From NCBI RefSeq assembly GCF_034661175.1, contig NZ_CP141058.1, positions 868,001 through 932,000 on the forward strand: DNA of 64,000 bases. Reading direction: 5' to 3'. Shown here one piece after another: positions 53,475 through 61,500 of the stretch; position 1 is the first letter of the stretch; each line of letters opens with the position of its first letter. Position numbers and translations under genes: made by a program. The notes under the pieces were generated by a model that did not search any database, was not told where the DNA came from, and saw only the letters and a program-made list of their open reading frames with translations. This DNA comes from Nocardioides renjunii (lineage in GTDB: Bacteria > Actinomycetota > Actinomycetes > Propionibacteriales > Nocardioidaceae).

Positions 53475-54467
53475 GTGGTCGACATCGAGCAGATCAACCC
53501 CCGCAACCAGGCAGCGCTCCGGGCCTGGTGGGAGGTCGGCGCCGCGGCGACCGCCGAGCGCCCCGGCAAGCCGTGGCCGCTGTGGGACCAGAGCCGCGTC
53601 GCGCTGCCCGCCGACAACCCCGAGCGTGCCGTGACGCTCATCGGGGCGATCGACGGCCGCGAGATGGTGGGCGCGGGCCTGCTCACCCGCCCCCTGCGCG
53701 AGAACCTGCACACCGCCATGGCGTTCGCCTACGTCCGGCCCGACCGGACCCGCGAGGGCATCGGCCGCCGGCTGGTGGAGGAGCTCGAGGTCGTGGCCGC
53801 CGGCGACGGGCGCTCGACGATCCAGAGCGAGGCCTACCTCCCGCCGGGCGGGACCGGCGCATCCGAGGCGTTCGCGCGAGCCATGGGGTACGACGTCGCG
53901 AGCCGCGAGGCGATCAAGGAGCTGACGCTCACCGACTACCTCGCCCGCCGCGACGCCCTCGCGGTCGAGGCGTCCGCCGCCGACGCCTACCGGGTCATCA
54001 CGTTCGACACCGTCTGCCCCGAGGAGCACCTCGACTCGTTCGGCCGGCTGCTCGGCATGCTCATGTCGGAGGTGCCGCTGGGCGAGCTCGACCTCGCGGC
54101 CTCGGAGTGGACCCCGGAGCGCATCCGCGACGCCGAGCAGCGCCAGGTCGACGTCGGCCGACACGTGCAGACCGCCATGGCGATCGCCCCGGACGGCTCC
54201 GTGGCGGGCGTGTCCGACGTACGCGTCGACGACAGCGACCCGGCGTACGGACAGGTCGGCATCACGATCGTGGACCCCGCCCACCGCGGCCACCGGCTCG
54301 GGCTCGCGCTCAAGCTCGCCACGCACGACCTGGCGGTGGCGACGTACCCCGACCTGGTCTCGCTGGACACCTCCAACGCCGAGGTGAACACCTGGATGAA
54401 CGCCGTCAACGAGGCGCTGGGCTACCGCACCATCGAGACGCTGCTGGAGCTGCAGAAGAAGCGCTGA
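53475..54467 (+). CDS. Tandem GNAT acetyltransferase
   Basis: The 330-residue product has two GNAT domains: the first (about 10-165) has AFAYVRPDRTREGIGRRLVEELE, the second (about 175-330) has GITIVDPAHRGHRLGLALKLATHDLAV and ends TSNAEVNTWMNAVNEALGYR. The C-terminal pattern is the same as in the tandem GNAT at 21051-22088, so the two are paralogous. The substrate is unknown. The GTG at 53475 follows TACGGT (53463-53468) by six bases, so it is probably leaderless. Confidence 0.85.
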   Translation: MVDIEQINPRNQAALRAWWEVGAAATAERPGKPWPLWDQSRVALPADNPERAVTLIGAIDGREMVGAGLLTRPLRENLHTAMAFAYVRPDRTREGIGRRLVEELEVVAAGDGRSTIQSEAYLPPGGTGASEAFARAMGYDVASREAIKELTLTDYLARRDALAVEASAADAYRVITFDTVCPEEHLDSFGRLLGMLMSEVPLGELDLAASEWTPERIRDAEQRQVDVGRHVQTAMAIAPDGSVAGVSDVRVDDSDPAYGQVGITIVDPAHRGHRLGLALKLATHDLAVATYPDLVSLDTSNAEVNTWMNAVNEALGYRTIETLLELQKKR

Positions 54468-54851
54468 TCAGCGCGCCTCGGCGGCGGCGTCGTAGTCGTC
54501 GCGGGAGGCGAGGATGCGGGACAGGTGGGTCTCGGCCCAGTCGGTGAGCGCCGCGATCGGCCCGGTCAGCGAGGCGCCGAGCTCGGTGAGCTCGTAGTCG
54601 ACGCGGGGCGGCACCTGGGCGTGGACCGTGCGAGTCAGCAGGCCGTCGCGCTCCATCGCGCGCAGCGTCTGGGTGAGGACCTTGGGCGCGACGCCGCCGA
54701 TCCGCGCACGGAGCACGCTGAAGCGGAGCGGGCCGTCGACGAGCGCGCCGATCACCAGCGCCGTCCACTTGTCGCCGATGCGGTCGAGGACCACGCGGGT
54801 CGGGCAGTCGGGGTCGAAGGCGTCGCCACGCGCAGGTCGGTTGGTTACCAC
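54468..54851 (-). CDS. HxlR-family winged-helix regulator
   Basis: The product has the HxlR pattern DPDCPTRVVLDRIGDKWTALVIGALVDGPLRFSVLRARIGGVAPKVLTQTLRAMERDGLL, with the single Cys in CPTRVVLD that often senses aldehydes or oxidants. The GTG at 54851 gives a 127-residue protein that starts six bases after a TATAAG hexamer (minus), so it is probably leaderless; an ATG at 54878 would add nine residues. It is divergent from a NAD(P)-binding reductase gene, its likely target. Confidence 0.85.
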   Translation of the reverse strand: MVTNRPARGDAFDPDCPTRVVLDRIGDKWTALVIGALVDGPLRFSVLRARIGGVAPKVLTQTLRAMERDGLLTRTVHAQVPPRVDYELTELGASLTGPIAALTDWAETHLSRILASRDDYDAAAEAR

Positions 54852-54896
54852 GAGGTACTTATAGCACGTTGAAGTCATCGGTTACCAGTGGTTACC
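54843..54896. promoter_or_regulatory. Three GGTTACC boxes between HxlR and reductase genes
   Basis: GGTTACC occurs at 54843-54849, 54880-54886 and 54890-54896. The core GGTnACC is palindromic, and the last two copies start 10 bases apart (one helical turn). The first lies at the HxlR start codon and the others upstream of both promoters, the expected layout of an HxlR operator. Confidence 0.6.
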
Positions 54897-54943
54897 GTCG
54901 GCGCCACAGACGACCCCGTACGACCGACCCGAAGGACTGCACC

Positions 54944-55528
54944 ATGAAGATCGCCCTGTTCGGCGCCACCGGCATGATCGGCTCCCGCATCGCCGCCGAG
55001 GCCACGGCGCGCGGCCACGACGTCACCGGCCTGAGCCGCTCCACCGGCGGCGACGTCGCCGACCCCGAGACCGTGCGCGGGGCCGCCGAGACGCACGACG
55101 TACTGGTCTCCGCGACCGGGCCGAGCCGCACCGGCGAGCCCCACCAGCCCTGGCTGGACGCGGTGGAGAACCTCATCGCCCACGCCGGTGGCACCCGCGT
55201 GCTCTTCGTCGGCGGCGCCGGCTCGCTCCTCACCCCGGACGGCGACCGCCTCCTCGACACCGACGGCTTCCCGCCGGAGTACCTCCCCGAGGCCACGACG
55301 GGCGCCGCCTCCCTCGAGCTCTTCCGCGCCGCCCCGGAGTCGGTCGACTGGACCTACCTCAGCCCGGCGCCGGTCATCGCGCCCGGCGAGCGCACCGGCA
55401 CCTACGCCACCGCCCTCGACACCCCGGCCGGCGACTTCGTCAGCGCCGAGGACTACGCCGTCGCGCTCGTCGACGAGGTCGAGCAGGGCCAGCACCGCCG
55501 CCGGCGGTTCACCGTCGCGTCGGCCTGA
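54944..55528 (+). CDS. NAD(P)-binding epimerase/NmrA-like reductase
   Basis: The 194-residue product has a Rossmann start MKIALFGATGMIGSRIAAEATARGHDVTGLSRS and a compact extended-SDR fold with RVLFVGGAGSLLTPDG and TYLSPAPVIAPGERTG. It lacks a Tyr-Lys catalytic pair, as in NmrA/YwnB-type proteins that may sense or reduce quinones. GAAGGA precedes the ATG. It pairs with the divergent HxlR regulator. Confidence 0.82.
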   Translation: MKIALFGATGMIGSRIAAEATARGHDVTGLSRSTGGDVADPETVRGAAETHDVLVSATGPSRTGEPHQPWLDAVENLIAHAGGTRVLFVGGAGSLLTPDGDRLLDTDGFPPEYLPEATTGAASLELFRAAPESVDWTYLSPAPVIAPGERTGTYATALDTPAGDFVSAEDYAVALVDEVEQGQHRRRRFTVASA

Positions 55529-55570
55529 GGGTCGCGGGCCGACCGGACCGTTCAGCCCGTTCGGCCCGGG

Positions 55571-55612
55571 CGTCATGGCCGGCGGTTGCTCCGGCGACCG
55601 CCGGCCATGACG
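55571..55612. repeat. Palindromic repeat copy 1 (REP-like)
   Basis: A perfect 16-bp inverted repeat CGTCATGGCCGGCGGT / ACCGCCGGCCATGACG (55571-55586 with 55597-55612) with a 10-base loop. The CGTCATGGC end recurs in the two copies below, so it belongs to a dispersed palindromic family. Confidence 0.75.
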
Positions 55613-55624
55613 TCGTACGCCGAG

Positions 55625-55664
55625 GTCATGGCGGGCGGTGGTCAGGACGGCCACCGCCCATGAC
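55625..55664. repeat. Palindromic repeat copy 2 (REP-like)
   Basis: GTCATGGCGGGCGGTGG (55625-55641) pairs with CCACCGCCCATGAC (55651-55664), with one three-base CGG bulge and a nine-base loop. It lies 12 bases after copy 1, in the same family. Confidence 0.7.
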
Positions 55665-55803
55665 GTCCGGCGAGCTCAGGGGCCGGCGCCGACATGGTGG
55701 TCGGTGGCCGAGGAGTGTCCACAGGAACGCGTCGAACCGTGTCGTCCACAGCAGGTCTCCCCGTCGCTCCCGGACTGTCCGGGGCGGGCCCGAGCCTCGT
55801 CGC

Positions 55804-56757
55804 ATGGACGACCAGGGCACGCGGCACAGCGCCGCCGAACGGCAACGGATCATCGACGAGCTGACGGCGACCGCCGAGCAGCAGGGTGGCGTGGTCTCCC
55901 GAGCGCAGGCGTACGCCGCGGGGCTGACGCGAGGCGAGCTGCGCGCGCAGCTGCGAGCGAGGCGGTGGCAGCGGGTGTGGTCGCGCTCGATCTGCCTGCA
56001 CACGGGCCCGCTCGCGACCAGGGGCGCGCAGTGGGCCGCGGTGTTCGAGAGCGGGGACCGGGCGATGCTGGACGGGGAGTCGTCGCTCATCGCCTCCGGG
56101 CTCGAGCACTACCGCTCGGACGCGTGGCGGGTGTCGGTGCCACGGGGCGTGAAGCCGCTCCGGGGCGCCGGGCTCGACGTACGCCGCACCCGGCGGTGGT
56201 CGGCCGAGGACCGCGTCGCGACCGGCGTGCCGCGGACGAGGGTCCCGGTGGCCGCCGTCAGGGCAGCGATGTGGGCGCGGAGCGACAAGCAGGCAGCCCT
56301 CCTGCTCACCCTGCCCGTCCAGCAGGGGCTCACCACCGCCGCCGACGTGGGGCGAGCGCTCCTCGCCGTCCGGCGTGACCGCCGGCGCGAGCTGATGCAC
56401 GCGGTGGTCACCGACCTCCTGGGCGGCGTCCGTTCGCTCGGCGAGCTCGACGTCGCCCGGCAGTGTCGCCGCCGTGGGCTGCCCGAGCCGGACCGGCAGG
56501 TCGTGCGTCGCGGCAGGGACGGCCGCTACTACCTCGACGTCTGCTGGGACGACTTCCACCTCGTCGTCGAGGTCGACGGCATCCACCACACCTGGGCGTC
56601 GAGCGTCGTGCCCGACGCCCTGCGCCAGAACGAGATCGCTCTCGGGCGGTCCAACGTGCTCCGGCTCCCGCTCCTGGGCCTGCGTGTGGCGGCCGACGAC
56701 TTCTTCGCCCAGGTCGAGCGGGGGCTCCGGGCGGGTGGATGGGGGCGGGCGGCGTGA
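55804..56757 (+). CDS. AbiEi-type N-terminal domain fused to DUF559 nuclease domain
   Basis: The 317-residue product has an N-terminal winged-helix AbiEi antitoxin domain (ELTATAEQQGGVVSRAQAYAAGLTRGELRAQLRARRW, about 15-65) and a C-terminal DUF559/Vsr-like PD-(D/E)xK domain (YYLDVCWDDFHLVVEVDGIHH, about 245-275). Proteins of this composition are common in Nocardioides and relatives; the toxin AbiEii is not adjacent, so a classical type IV toxin-antitoxin system is not complete here. Flanked by palindromic repeats on both sides. The ATG at 55804 is used; function unproven. Confidence 0.75.
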   Translation: MDDQGTRHSAAERQRIIDELTATAEQQGGVVSRAQAYAAGLTRGELRAQLRARRWQRVWSRSICLHTGPLATRGAQWAAVFESGDRAMLDGESSLIASGLEHYRSDAWRVSVPRGVKPLRGAGLDVRRTRRWSAEDRVATGVPRTRVPVAAVRAAMWARSDKQAALLLTLPVQQGLTTAADVGRALLAVRRDRRRELMHAVVTDLLGGVRSLGELDVARQCRRRGLPEPDRQVVRRGRDGRYYLDVCWDDFHLVVEVDGIHHTWASSVVPDALRQNEIALGRSNVLRLPLLGLRVAADDFFAQVERGLRAGGWGRAA

Positions 56758-56769
56758 GGTCGCGTCGGC

Positions 56770-56817
56770 GGACGTCATGGCGGGCGGCTGCCGGGGCGAC
56801 CAGCGGCCATGACGTCC
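56770..56817. repeat. Palindromic repeat copy 3 (REP-like), flanking the AbiEi/DUF559 gene
   Basis: GGACGTCATGGC (56770-56781) and GCCATGACGTCC (56806-56817) form a perfect 12-bp outer stem; the inner part has a weaker GCTG/CAGC pair. The tips match copies 1 and 2. It sits 12 bases after the AbiEi/DUF559 gene stop. A direct repeat GGAGCGCCGGCCC follows at 56823-56835 and 56842-56854. Confidence 0.75.
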
Positions 56818-56861
56818 GACCGGGAGCGCCGGCCCCGACCAGGAGCGCCGGCCCGCCTGCG

Positions 56862-57830
56862 TCAGAGCTTGCGCAGCCGCACGTAGCGCACCGAGTGGTC
56901 GGTGTCCTTGCGGAGCACCAGGTTCGCGCGGGAGCGGGTCGGGGCGACGTTCTGCACGAGGTTGGGCTCGTTGATGGAGTCCCAGATGCGCGTGGCCTGG
57001 CCGACGGCCTCGTCGTGGGAGAGAGCGGCGTACTTGCGGAAGTACGACGCCGGGTCGCGGAACGCGGTCTCGCGCAGGCGCAGGAACCGGTCGACGTACC
57101 AGCGCTTGATGTCGGTCAGCGCCGCGTCGACGTAGACGGAGAAGTCGAAGAAGTCGCTGACGGCCAGGCCGGTGCGGCCGTCGTCGCGCACCCGCGCCGG
57201 CTGCAGCACGTTGAGGCCCTCGACGATGACGATGTCGGGCCGCTTGACGACGACCTTCTCGTCGGGGACGACGTCGTAGACGAGGTGGGAGTAGATCGGG
57301 GCCTCGACCTCGTCCTTTCCGGACTTGATGTCGATGACGAACTTGAGCAGCGCCTTGCGGTCGTAGGACTCGGGGAACCCCTTGCGGTGCAGCAGCCCGC
57401 GGCGCTCGAGCTCGGCGTTGGGCAGCAGGAAGCCGTCGGTCGTCACCAGCGCGACGTTGGGGTGCTCGGGCCAGTGGGCGAGCATCTGCTGCAGCACGCG
57501 GGCGGTGGTGGACTTGCCGACCGCCACCGACCCGGCGAGGCCGATGACGAACGGCGTGCGCGGCGGGGTGACGCGGTGGAGGAACTCCTCCTGCTCGCGG
57601 TGCAGCCGGGAGTTGGCGGCGACGTAGAGGCTGAGCAGCCGCGAGAGGGGCAGGTAGACCTGCTCGATCTCGCGCAGGTCGAGCTGGTCGCCGAGGCCGC
57701 GGAGGCGGACCACCTCGTCGGGGGTGAGCACGGTCTCCGCCGTGCCGGCCAGCTGCGCCCAGGCCGCCCGCTCGAGCTCGACGTAGGGAGAGGCCTCACC
57801 GCCGTGGTGCGGCTCCGGGACCTCGGACAT
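56862..57830 (-). CDS. coaA: Type I pantothenate kinase
   Basis: Pantothenate kinase catalyses the first step of coenzyme A synthesis. The 322-residue product has the P-loop GSVAVGKST (about 100-110), [16 protein letters not shown] and [25 protein letters not shown], with [15 protein letters not shown] and [21 protein letters not shown] near the end, as in type I CoaA. The ATG at 57830 is preceded, six bases away, by CACAAT on the minus strand, so it may be leaderless. It is divergent from glmS with 65 bases between starts. Confidence 0.95.
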   Translation of the reverse strand: MSEVPEPHHGGEASPYVELERAAWAQLAGTAETVLTPDEVVRLRGLGDQLDLREIEQVYLPLSRLLSLYVAANSRLHREQEEFLHRVTPPRTPFVIGLAGSVAVGKSTTARVLQQMLAHWPEHPNVALVTTDGFLLPNAELERRGLLHRKGFPESYDRKALLKFVIDIKSGKDEVEAPIYSHLVYDVVPDEKVVVKRPDIVIVEGLNVLQPARVRDDGRTGLAVSDFFDFSVYVDAALTDIKRWYVDRFLRLRETAFRDPASYFRKYAALSHDEAVGQATRIWDSINEPNLVQNVAPTRSRANLVLRKDTDHSVRYVRLRKL

Positions 57831-57881
57831 GGGTGCGATTGTGGCACCGCGCCGGGGCACGGCTGTGCGGCGCCCTGCCGA

Positions 57882-57887
57882 TAGACT
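57882..57887 (+). promoter_or_regulatory. Probable -10 element of glmS
   Basis: TAGACT lies eight bases before the glmS ATG (57896), leaving at most one or two untranslated bases. No ribosome-binding site is present, so a leaderless mRNA is likely, and no glmS riboswitch-like leader fits in the 65-base gap between the coaA and glmS starts. Confidence 0.55.
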
Positions 57888-57895
57888 CTCGGCCC

Positions 57896-59740
57896 ATGTG
57901 CGGAATCGTCGGGTACGTGGGCCACCAGCCGGCCGAGGCAGTCATCGTCGAGGGCCTCCGGCGACTGGAGTACCGCGGCTACGACTCCGCCGGGATCGCC
58001 CTCGTCGACGGCGGATCGCTCGTCGCGGACAAGCGCGCCGGCAAGCTCGCCAACCTCGAGAAGGCCATCGCCGAGTCGCCGCTGCCCGCCGTCACGACCG
58101 GGATCGGCCACACCCGCTGGGCCACCCACGGACCGCCGACCGACCGCAACGCCCACCCCCACCTCGGCCGCGCCCGCCGGGTGGCCCTGGTCCACAACGG
58201 CATCATCGAGAACTTCGCCGAGCTCCGTGGCCGCCTCGAGTCCGAGGGCGTCGAGATGGCCTCCGACACCGACACCGAGGTCGCCGCGCACCTGCTCGAG
58301 GAGCAGCTCGAGACGGGCGTCGACCTCACCGTCGCCATGCAGGCCGTCTGCCGCGGCCTCGAGGGCGCGTTCACCCTCGTCGCCGTCGACGCGCAGGACC
58401 CCGACCGCGTGGTGGCCGCCCGCCGCAACAGCCCGCTCGTCGTCGGGATCGGCGAGGGGGAGAACTTCCTCGGCTCCGACGTCGCCGCGTTCATCGAGCA
58501 CACCCGCGAGGCGATGGAGCTCGACCAGGACCAGGTCGTCACCATCACCCGCGAGGGCGTGAGCGTCTCCGGCTTCGACGGCACGCCCGCCGAGGGCCGC
58601 CGCTACCACGTCGACTGGGACCTCTCGGCCGCCGAGAAGGACGGCCACGACTGGTTCATGCGCAAGGAGATCTTCGAGCAGCCGCGCGCCCTGGCCGACT
58701 CGCTCCTCGGCCGCCGCGGCGCCGACGGCCTGCTCCAGCTCGACGAGATGCGCCTGTCCGACCAGGACCTGCGCGACATCGACAAGATCATCATCATCGC
58801 CGCCGGTACGTCGTTCTACGCCGGCATGGTGGCCAAGTACGCCATCGAGCACTGGTGCCGCATCCCCGTCGAGGTGGAGCTCGCCAGCGAGTTCCGCTAC
58901 CGCGACCCGATCCTCACCAGCGCCACCCTCGTCGTCGCGATCAGCCAGTCCGGCGAGACGGCCGACACCCTCCAGGCGATCCGGCACGCGCGGGTCCAGC
59001 GCTCCAAGGTGCTGGCGATCTGCAACACCAACGGCTCCACCATCCCGCGCGAGTCCGACGGCGTGATCTACACCCACGCCGGCCCCGAGATCGGCGTCGC
59101 CTCCACCAAGGGGTTCCTCACCCAGCTGGTCGCCTGCTACCTCCTCGCCCTCTACCTCGCGCAGGTCAAGGGCACCCGCTTCGGCGACGAGATCTCGCAG
59201 GTGGTCGACCAGCTCGAGGAGATGCCGGGCCACGTCGAGACCGTCCTGGCCAAGGCGGAGGAGATCTACGCCCTCGCCCGCGACCACGTCGACAGCCGCT
59301 CGGTGCTGTTCCTCGGCCGCCACGCGGGCTACCCCGTCGCGCTCGAGGGGGCGCTCAAGCTCAAGGAGATCGCCTACCTCCACGCGGAGGGCTTCGCGGC
59401 CGGCGAGCTCAAGCACGGCCCGATCGCGCTGGTCGAGGAGGGGCTCCCCATCCTCTGCGTGGTGCCCCCGCGCGGCCGCGACCAGCTGCACGACAAGATG
59501 ATCAGCGGCATCCAGGAGGTGCGGGCCCGCGGGGCGCGCACGCTGTGCCTGGCCGAGGAGGGCGACACGACGATCGAGCCCTACGCCGACGTGCTGTTCA
59601 CGCTGCCGCAGGTGCCGGTGCTCCTGCAGCCCATCGTCGCCGTCGTGCCGCTCCAGCTCTTCGCGTGCGAGCTGGCCACCCAGCTCGGCCACGACGTCGA
59701 CCAGCCGCGCAACCTCGCCAAGTCCGTCACGGTCGAGTAG
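57896..59740 (+). CDS. glmS: Glutamine-fructose-6-phosphate aminotransferase (isomerizing)
   Basis: GlmS makes glucosamine 6-phosphate, the first step toward UDP-GlcNAc. The 614-residue product starts with the Ntn catalytic Cys2 (MCGIVGYVG), has the glutamine-site [17 protein letters not shown], and two SIS domains (about 280-600) with [27 protein letters not shown] and [19 protein letters not shown], ending LAKSVTVE. The ATG at 57896 is required for the N-terminal Cys. It probably heads an operon with acpS and nnrED. Confidence 0.96.
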   Translation: MCGIVGYVGHQPAEAVIVEGLRRLEYRGYDSAGIALVDGGSLVADKRAGKLANLEKAIAESPLPAVTTGIGHTRWATHGPPTDRNAHPHLGRARRVALVHNGIIENFAELRGRLESEGVEMASDTDTEVAAHLLEEQLETGVDLTVAMQAVCRGLEGAFTLVAVDAQDPDRVVAARRNSPLVVGIGEGENFLGSDVAAFIEHTREAMELDQDQVVTITREGVSVSGFDGTPAEGRRYHVDWDLSAAEKDGHDWFMRKEIFEQPRALADSLLGRRGADGLLQLDEMRLSDQDLRDIDKIIIIAAGTSFYAGMVAKYAIEHWCRIPVEVELASEFRYRDPILTSATLVVAISQSGETADTLQAIRHARVQRSKVLAICNTNGSTIPRESDGVIYTHAGPEIGVASTKGFLTQLVACYLLALYLAQVKGTRFGDEISQVVDQLEEMPGHVETVLAKAEEIYALARDHVDSRSVLFLGRHAGYPVALEGALKLKEIAYLHAEGFAAGELKHGPIALVEEGLPILCVVPPRGRDQLHDKMISGIQEVRARGARTLCLAEEGDTTIEPYADVLFTLPQVPVLLQPIVAVVPLQLFACELATQLGHDVDQPRNLAKSVTVE

Positions 59741-59744
59741 GACT

Positions 59745-60098
59745 GTGCCGGTCATCGGCGTGGGCATCGACGTGGTCGACATCGACCGCTTCGTCCGGTC
59801 CCTCGAGCGCACCCCAGGCCTGCGCGGGCGCCTGTTCACCGAGGCCGAGTCCGTACGACCGCCCGCCTCGCTGGCGGCTCGGTTCGCTGCCAAGGAGGCC
59901 ATCGCCAAGGCGCTCGGCGCGCCGGTCGGGATGGCGTGGCACGACGCCGAGATCGTCTCGGAGGACACCGGCCGCCCGCGCTTCGAGATCCGCGGCACCG
60001 TCGCGGCCCGCGCGGAGGCGCTGGGCGTCGCGCACGTGCACGTGTCCCTGTCCCACGACGCCGGCATCGCCTCGGCGGTCGTGGTGCTGGAGTCCTGA
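59745..60098 (+). CDS. acpS: Holo-[acyl-carrier-protein] synthase
   Basis: AcpS transfers the 4'-phosphopantetheine from CoA to acyl carrier protein. The 117-residue product has the Mg-binding [10 protein letters not shown] (Asp9) and the catalytic [15 protein letters not shown], and ends with HVHVSLSHD. The GTG start lies four bases after the glmS stop. Length is typical of AcpS (about 120). Confidence 0.94.
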   Translation: MPVIGVGIDVVDIDRFVRSLERTPGLRGRLFTEAESVRPPASLAARFAAKEAIAKALGAPVGMAWHDAEIVSEDTGRPRFEIRGTVAARAEALGVAHVHVSLSHDAGIASAVVVLES

Positions 60099-60099
60099 C

Positions 60100-61500
60100 G
60101 TGCTGCGCGCCCACCTGGTCGACGACGTACGCCGCGCGGAGGCCGCCGCGATGGCCCGGCTGCCCGACGGCGCCCTGATGCAGCGTGCCGCCGCCGGCCT
60201 GGCCGCGGCGGTGCTCGACCTGCTGGGCGGGGGCTACGGCCGCCGCGTGCTGCTGCTGGTCGGCCCCGGCGACAACGGCGGCGACGCGCTCTGGGCCGGC
60301 GCCCGGCTCGCCGGACGCGGCGCGCGGGTCGAGGCGCTGCTGCTCGCGGACCGCGTGCACCGCGAGGGACTGGCCGCCCTGCGCGCCGCCGGCGGCCGGG
60401 CGACCCGCGACCTCGGCGAGGTCGACGCCTCACCGGACGTGGTGGTGGACGGCATCGTCGGCATCGGCGGCCGGCCCGGGCTGCGGCCGGAGGCGGTCGC
60501 GGCCCTCGAGCACGTCGCCGGGACCCCCGTGGTGGCGGTCGACGTGCCGTCCGGCGTCGACGTCGACACTGGTCGCCTCGACGGTCCGCACGTCCGCGCG
60601 GACGTGACGGTCACCTTCGGCACCCACAAGGTCGCCCACCTCGCTGACCCGGCCTCCCTCGCCAGCGGCGCGGTGCACCTCGTCGACCTCGGCCTGGACC
60701 CCCGCGAGCTCGGCACCCCGGCGGTCGAGGCGCTCCAGCCCGACGACGTGCGTCGGCTGCTGCCGCGACCCGGCCAGGTCGCCCACAAGTACACCCGCGG
60801 CGTGGTCGGCGTCCGCGCCGGGTCGGGCACCTACCCGGGCGCGGCCCTGCTGGCGGTGTCCGGCGCCGCGTCGGGGCTGGCCGGCATGGTCCGCTACGTC
60901 GGCCCGGAGCACGTCGCCGACACCGTGCGCACCCTCCACCCCGAGGTCGTCGGCGCCGGCCGGGTCCAGGCCTGGGTGGTCGGCCCGGGCGGAGGGGACG
61001 ACGCTGGAGGGATGCTCCGGGACGCCCGCGCGGACGGCGTACCCGTGGTCGTGGATGCCGACGCCCTGCGACACGTCGACGGCACGCTGCCGGGCTGCGT
61101 GCTGACGCCGCACGCCGGCGAGCTCGCCGGCATGCTCGACGTGCCGCGCGAGGACGTCGAGGCAGCGCCGCTGGAGCACGCCCGCGACGCCGCCGACCGC
61201 TGGCGGTGCGTCGTGCTGCTCAAGGGTCACCACACCCTCGTCGCGGACCCCGACGGTCGGGTCCGGGTGACGACGACCGGCGTGCCGTGGCTGGCCACGG
61301 CCGGCGCCGGTGACGTGCTCGCCGGCCTCATCGGTGCGCTGCTCGCCGCGGGCCTCGAGCCGTACGACGCCGCGTCCGTGGGCTCCTGGCTGCACGGCGC
61401 CGCCGCCACCGAGGCCGCCGACGGCGGCCCGCTGACGGCGAGCCGGGTGGCCGTCCAGATCCCGCAGGTGGTGCGCGAGACGCTGGCGGATCGGGGATGA
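60100..61500 (+). CDS. Bifunctional NAD(P)H-hydrate epimerase / ADP-dependent hydrate dehydratase
   Basis: This enzyme repairs hydrated NAD(P)H. The 466-residue product has the epimerase domain (about 1-200, with VGPGDNGGDALWAGARL and a DVPSGVDVDTG metal loop) and the carbohydrate-kinase-like dehydratase domain (about 230-466, with HKYTRGVVGVRAGSGTYPGAALL, LTPHAGELAGML and TAGAGDVLAGLIGALL). Known as NnrE and NnrD when separate. Start: GTG at 60100, one base after the acpS stop. The alr start overlaps its stop (ATGA). Confidence 0.93.
   Translation: MLRAHLVDDVRRAEAAAMARLPDGALMQRAAAGLAAAVLDLLGGGYGRRVLLLVGPGDNGGDALWAGARLAGRGARVEALLLADRVHREGLAALRAAGGRATRDLGEVDASPDVVVDGIVGIGGRPGLRPEAVAALEHVAGTPVVAVDVPSGVDVDTGRLDGPHVRADVTVTFGTHKVAHLADPASLASGAVHLVDLGLDPRELGTPAVEALQPDDVRRLLPRPGQVAHKYTRGVVGVRAGSGTYPGAALLAVSGAASGLAGMVRYVGPEHVADTVRTLHPEVVGAGRVQAWVVGPGGGDDAGGMLRDARADGVPVVVDADALRHVDGTLPGCVLTPHAGELAGMLDVPREDVEAAPLEHARDAADRWRCVVLLKGHHTLVADPDGRVRVTTTGVPWLATAGAGDVLAGLIGALLAAGLEPYDAASVGSWLHGAAATEAADGGPLTASRVAVQIPQVVRETLADRG

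Noticed and set aside
51402..54326. 974-codon minus-strand frame
   Set aside because: It is the complement of glmM, rpsI and the tandem GNAT gene; long shadow frames are expected at this GC content.
55716..55755. DnaA-box-like GTGTCCACA and TCGTCCACA
   Set aside because: Only two copies, each with one mismatch, no cluster, AT-rich region or dnaA/dnaN genes nearby. Not a replication origin.
57443..60433. 996-codon minus-strand frame
   Set aside because: Complement of glmS, acpS and nnrED; no motifs and no start signal.
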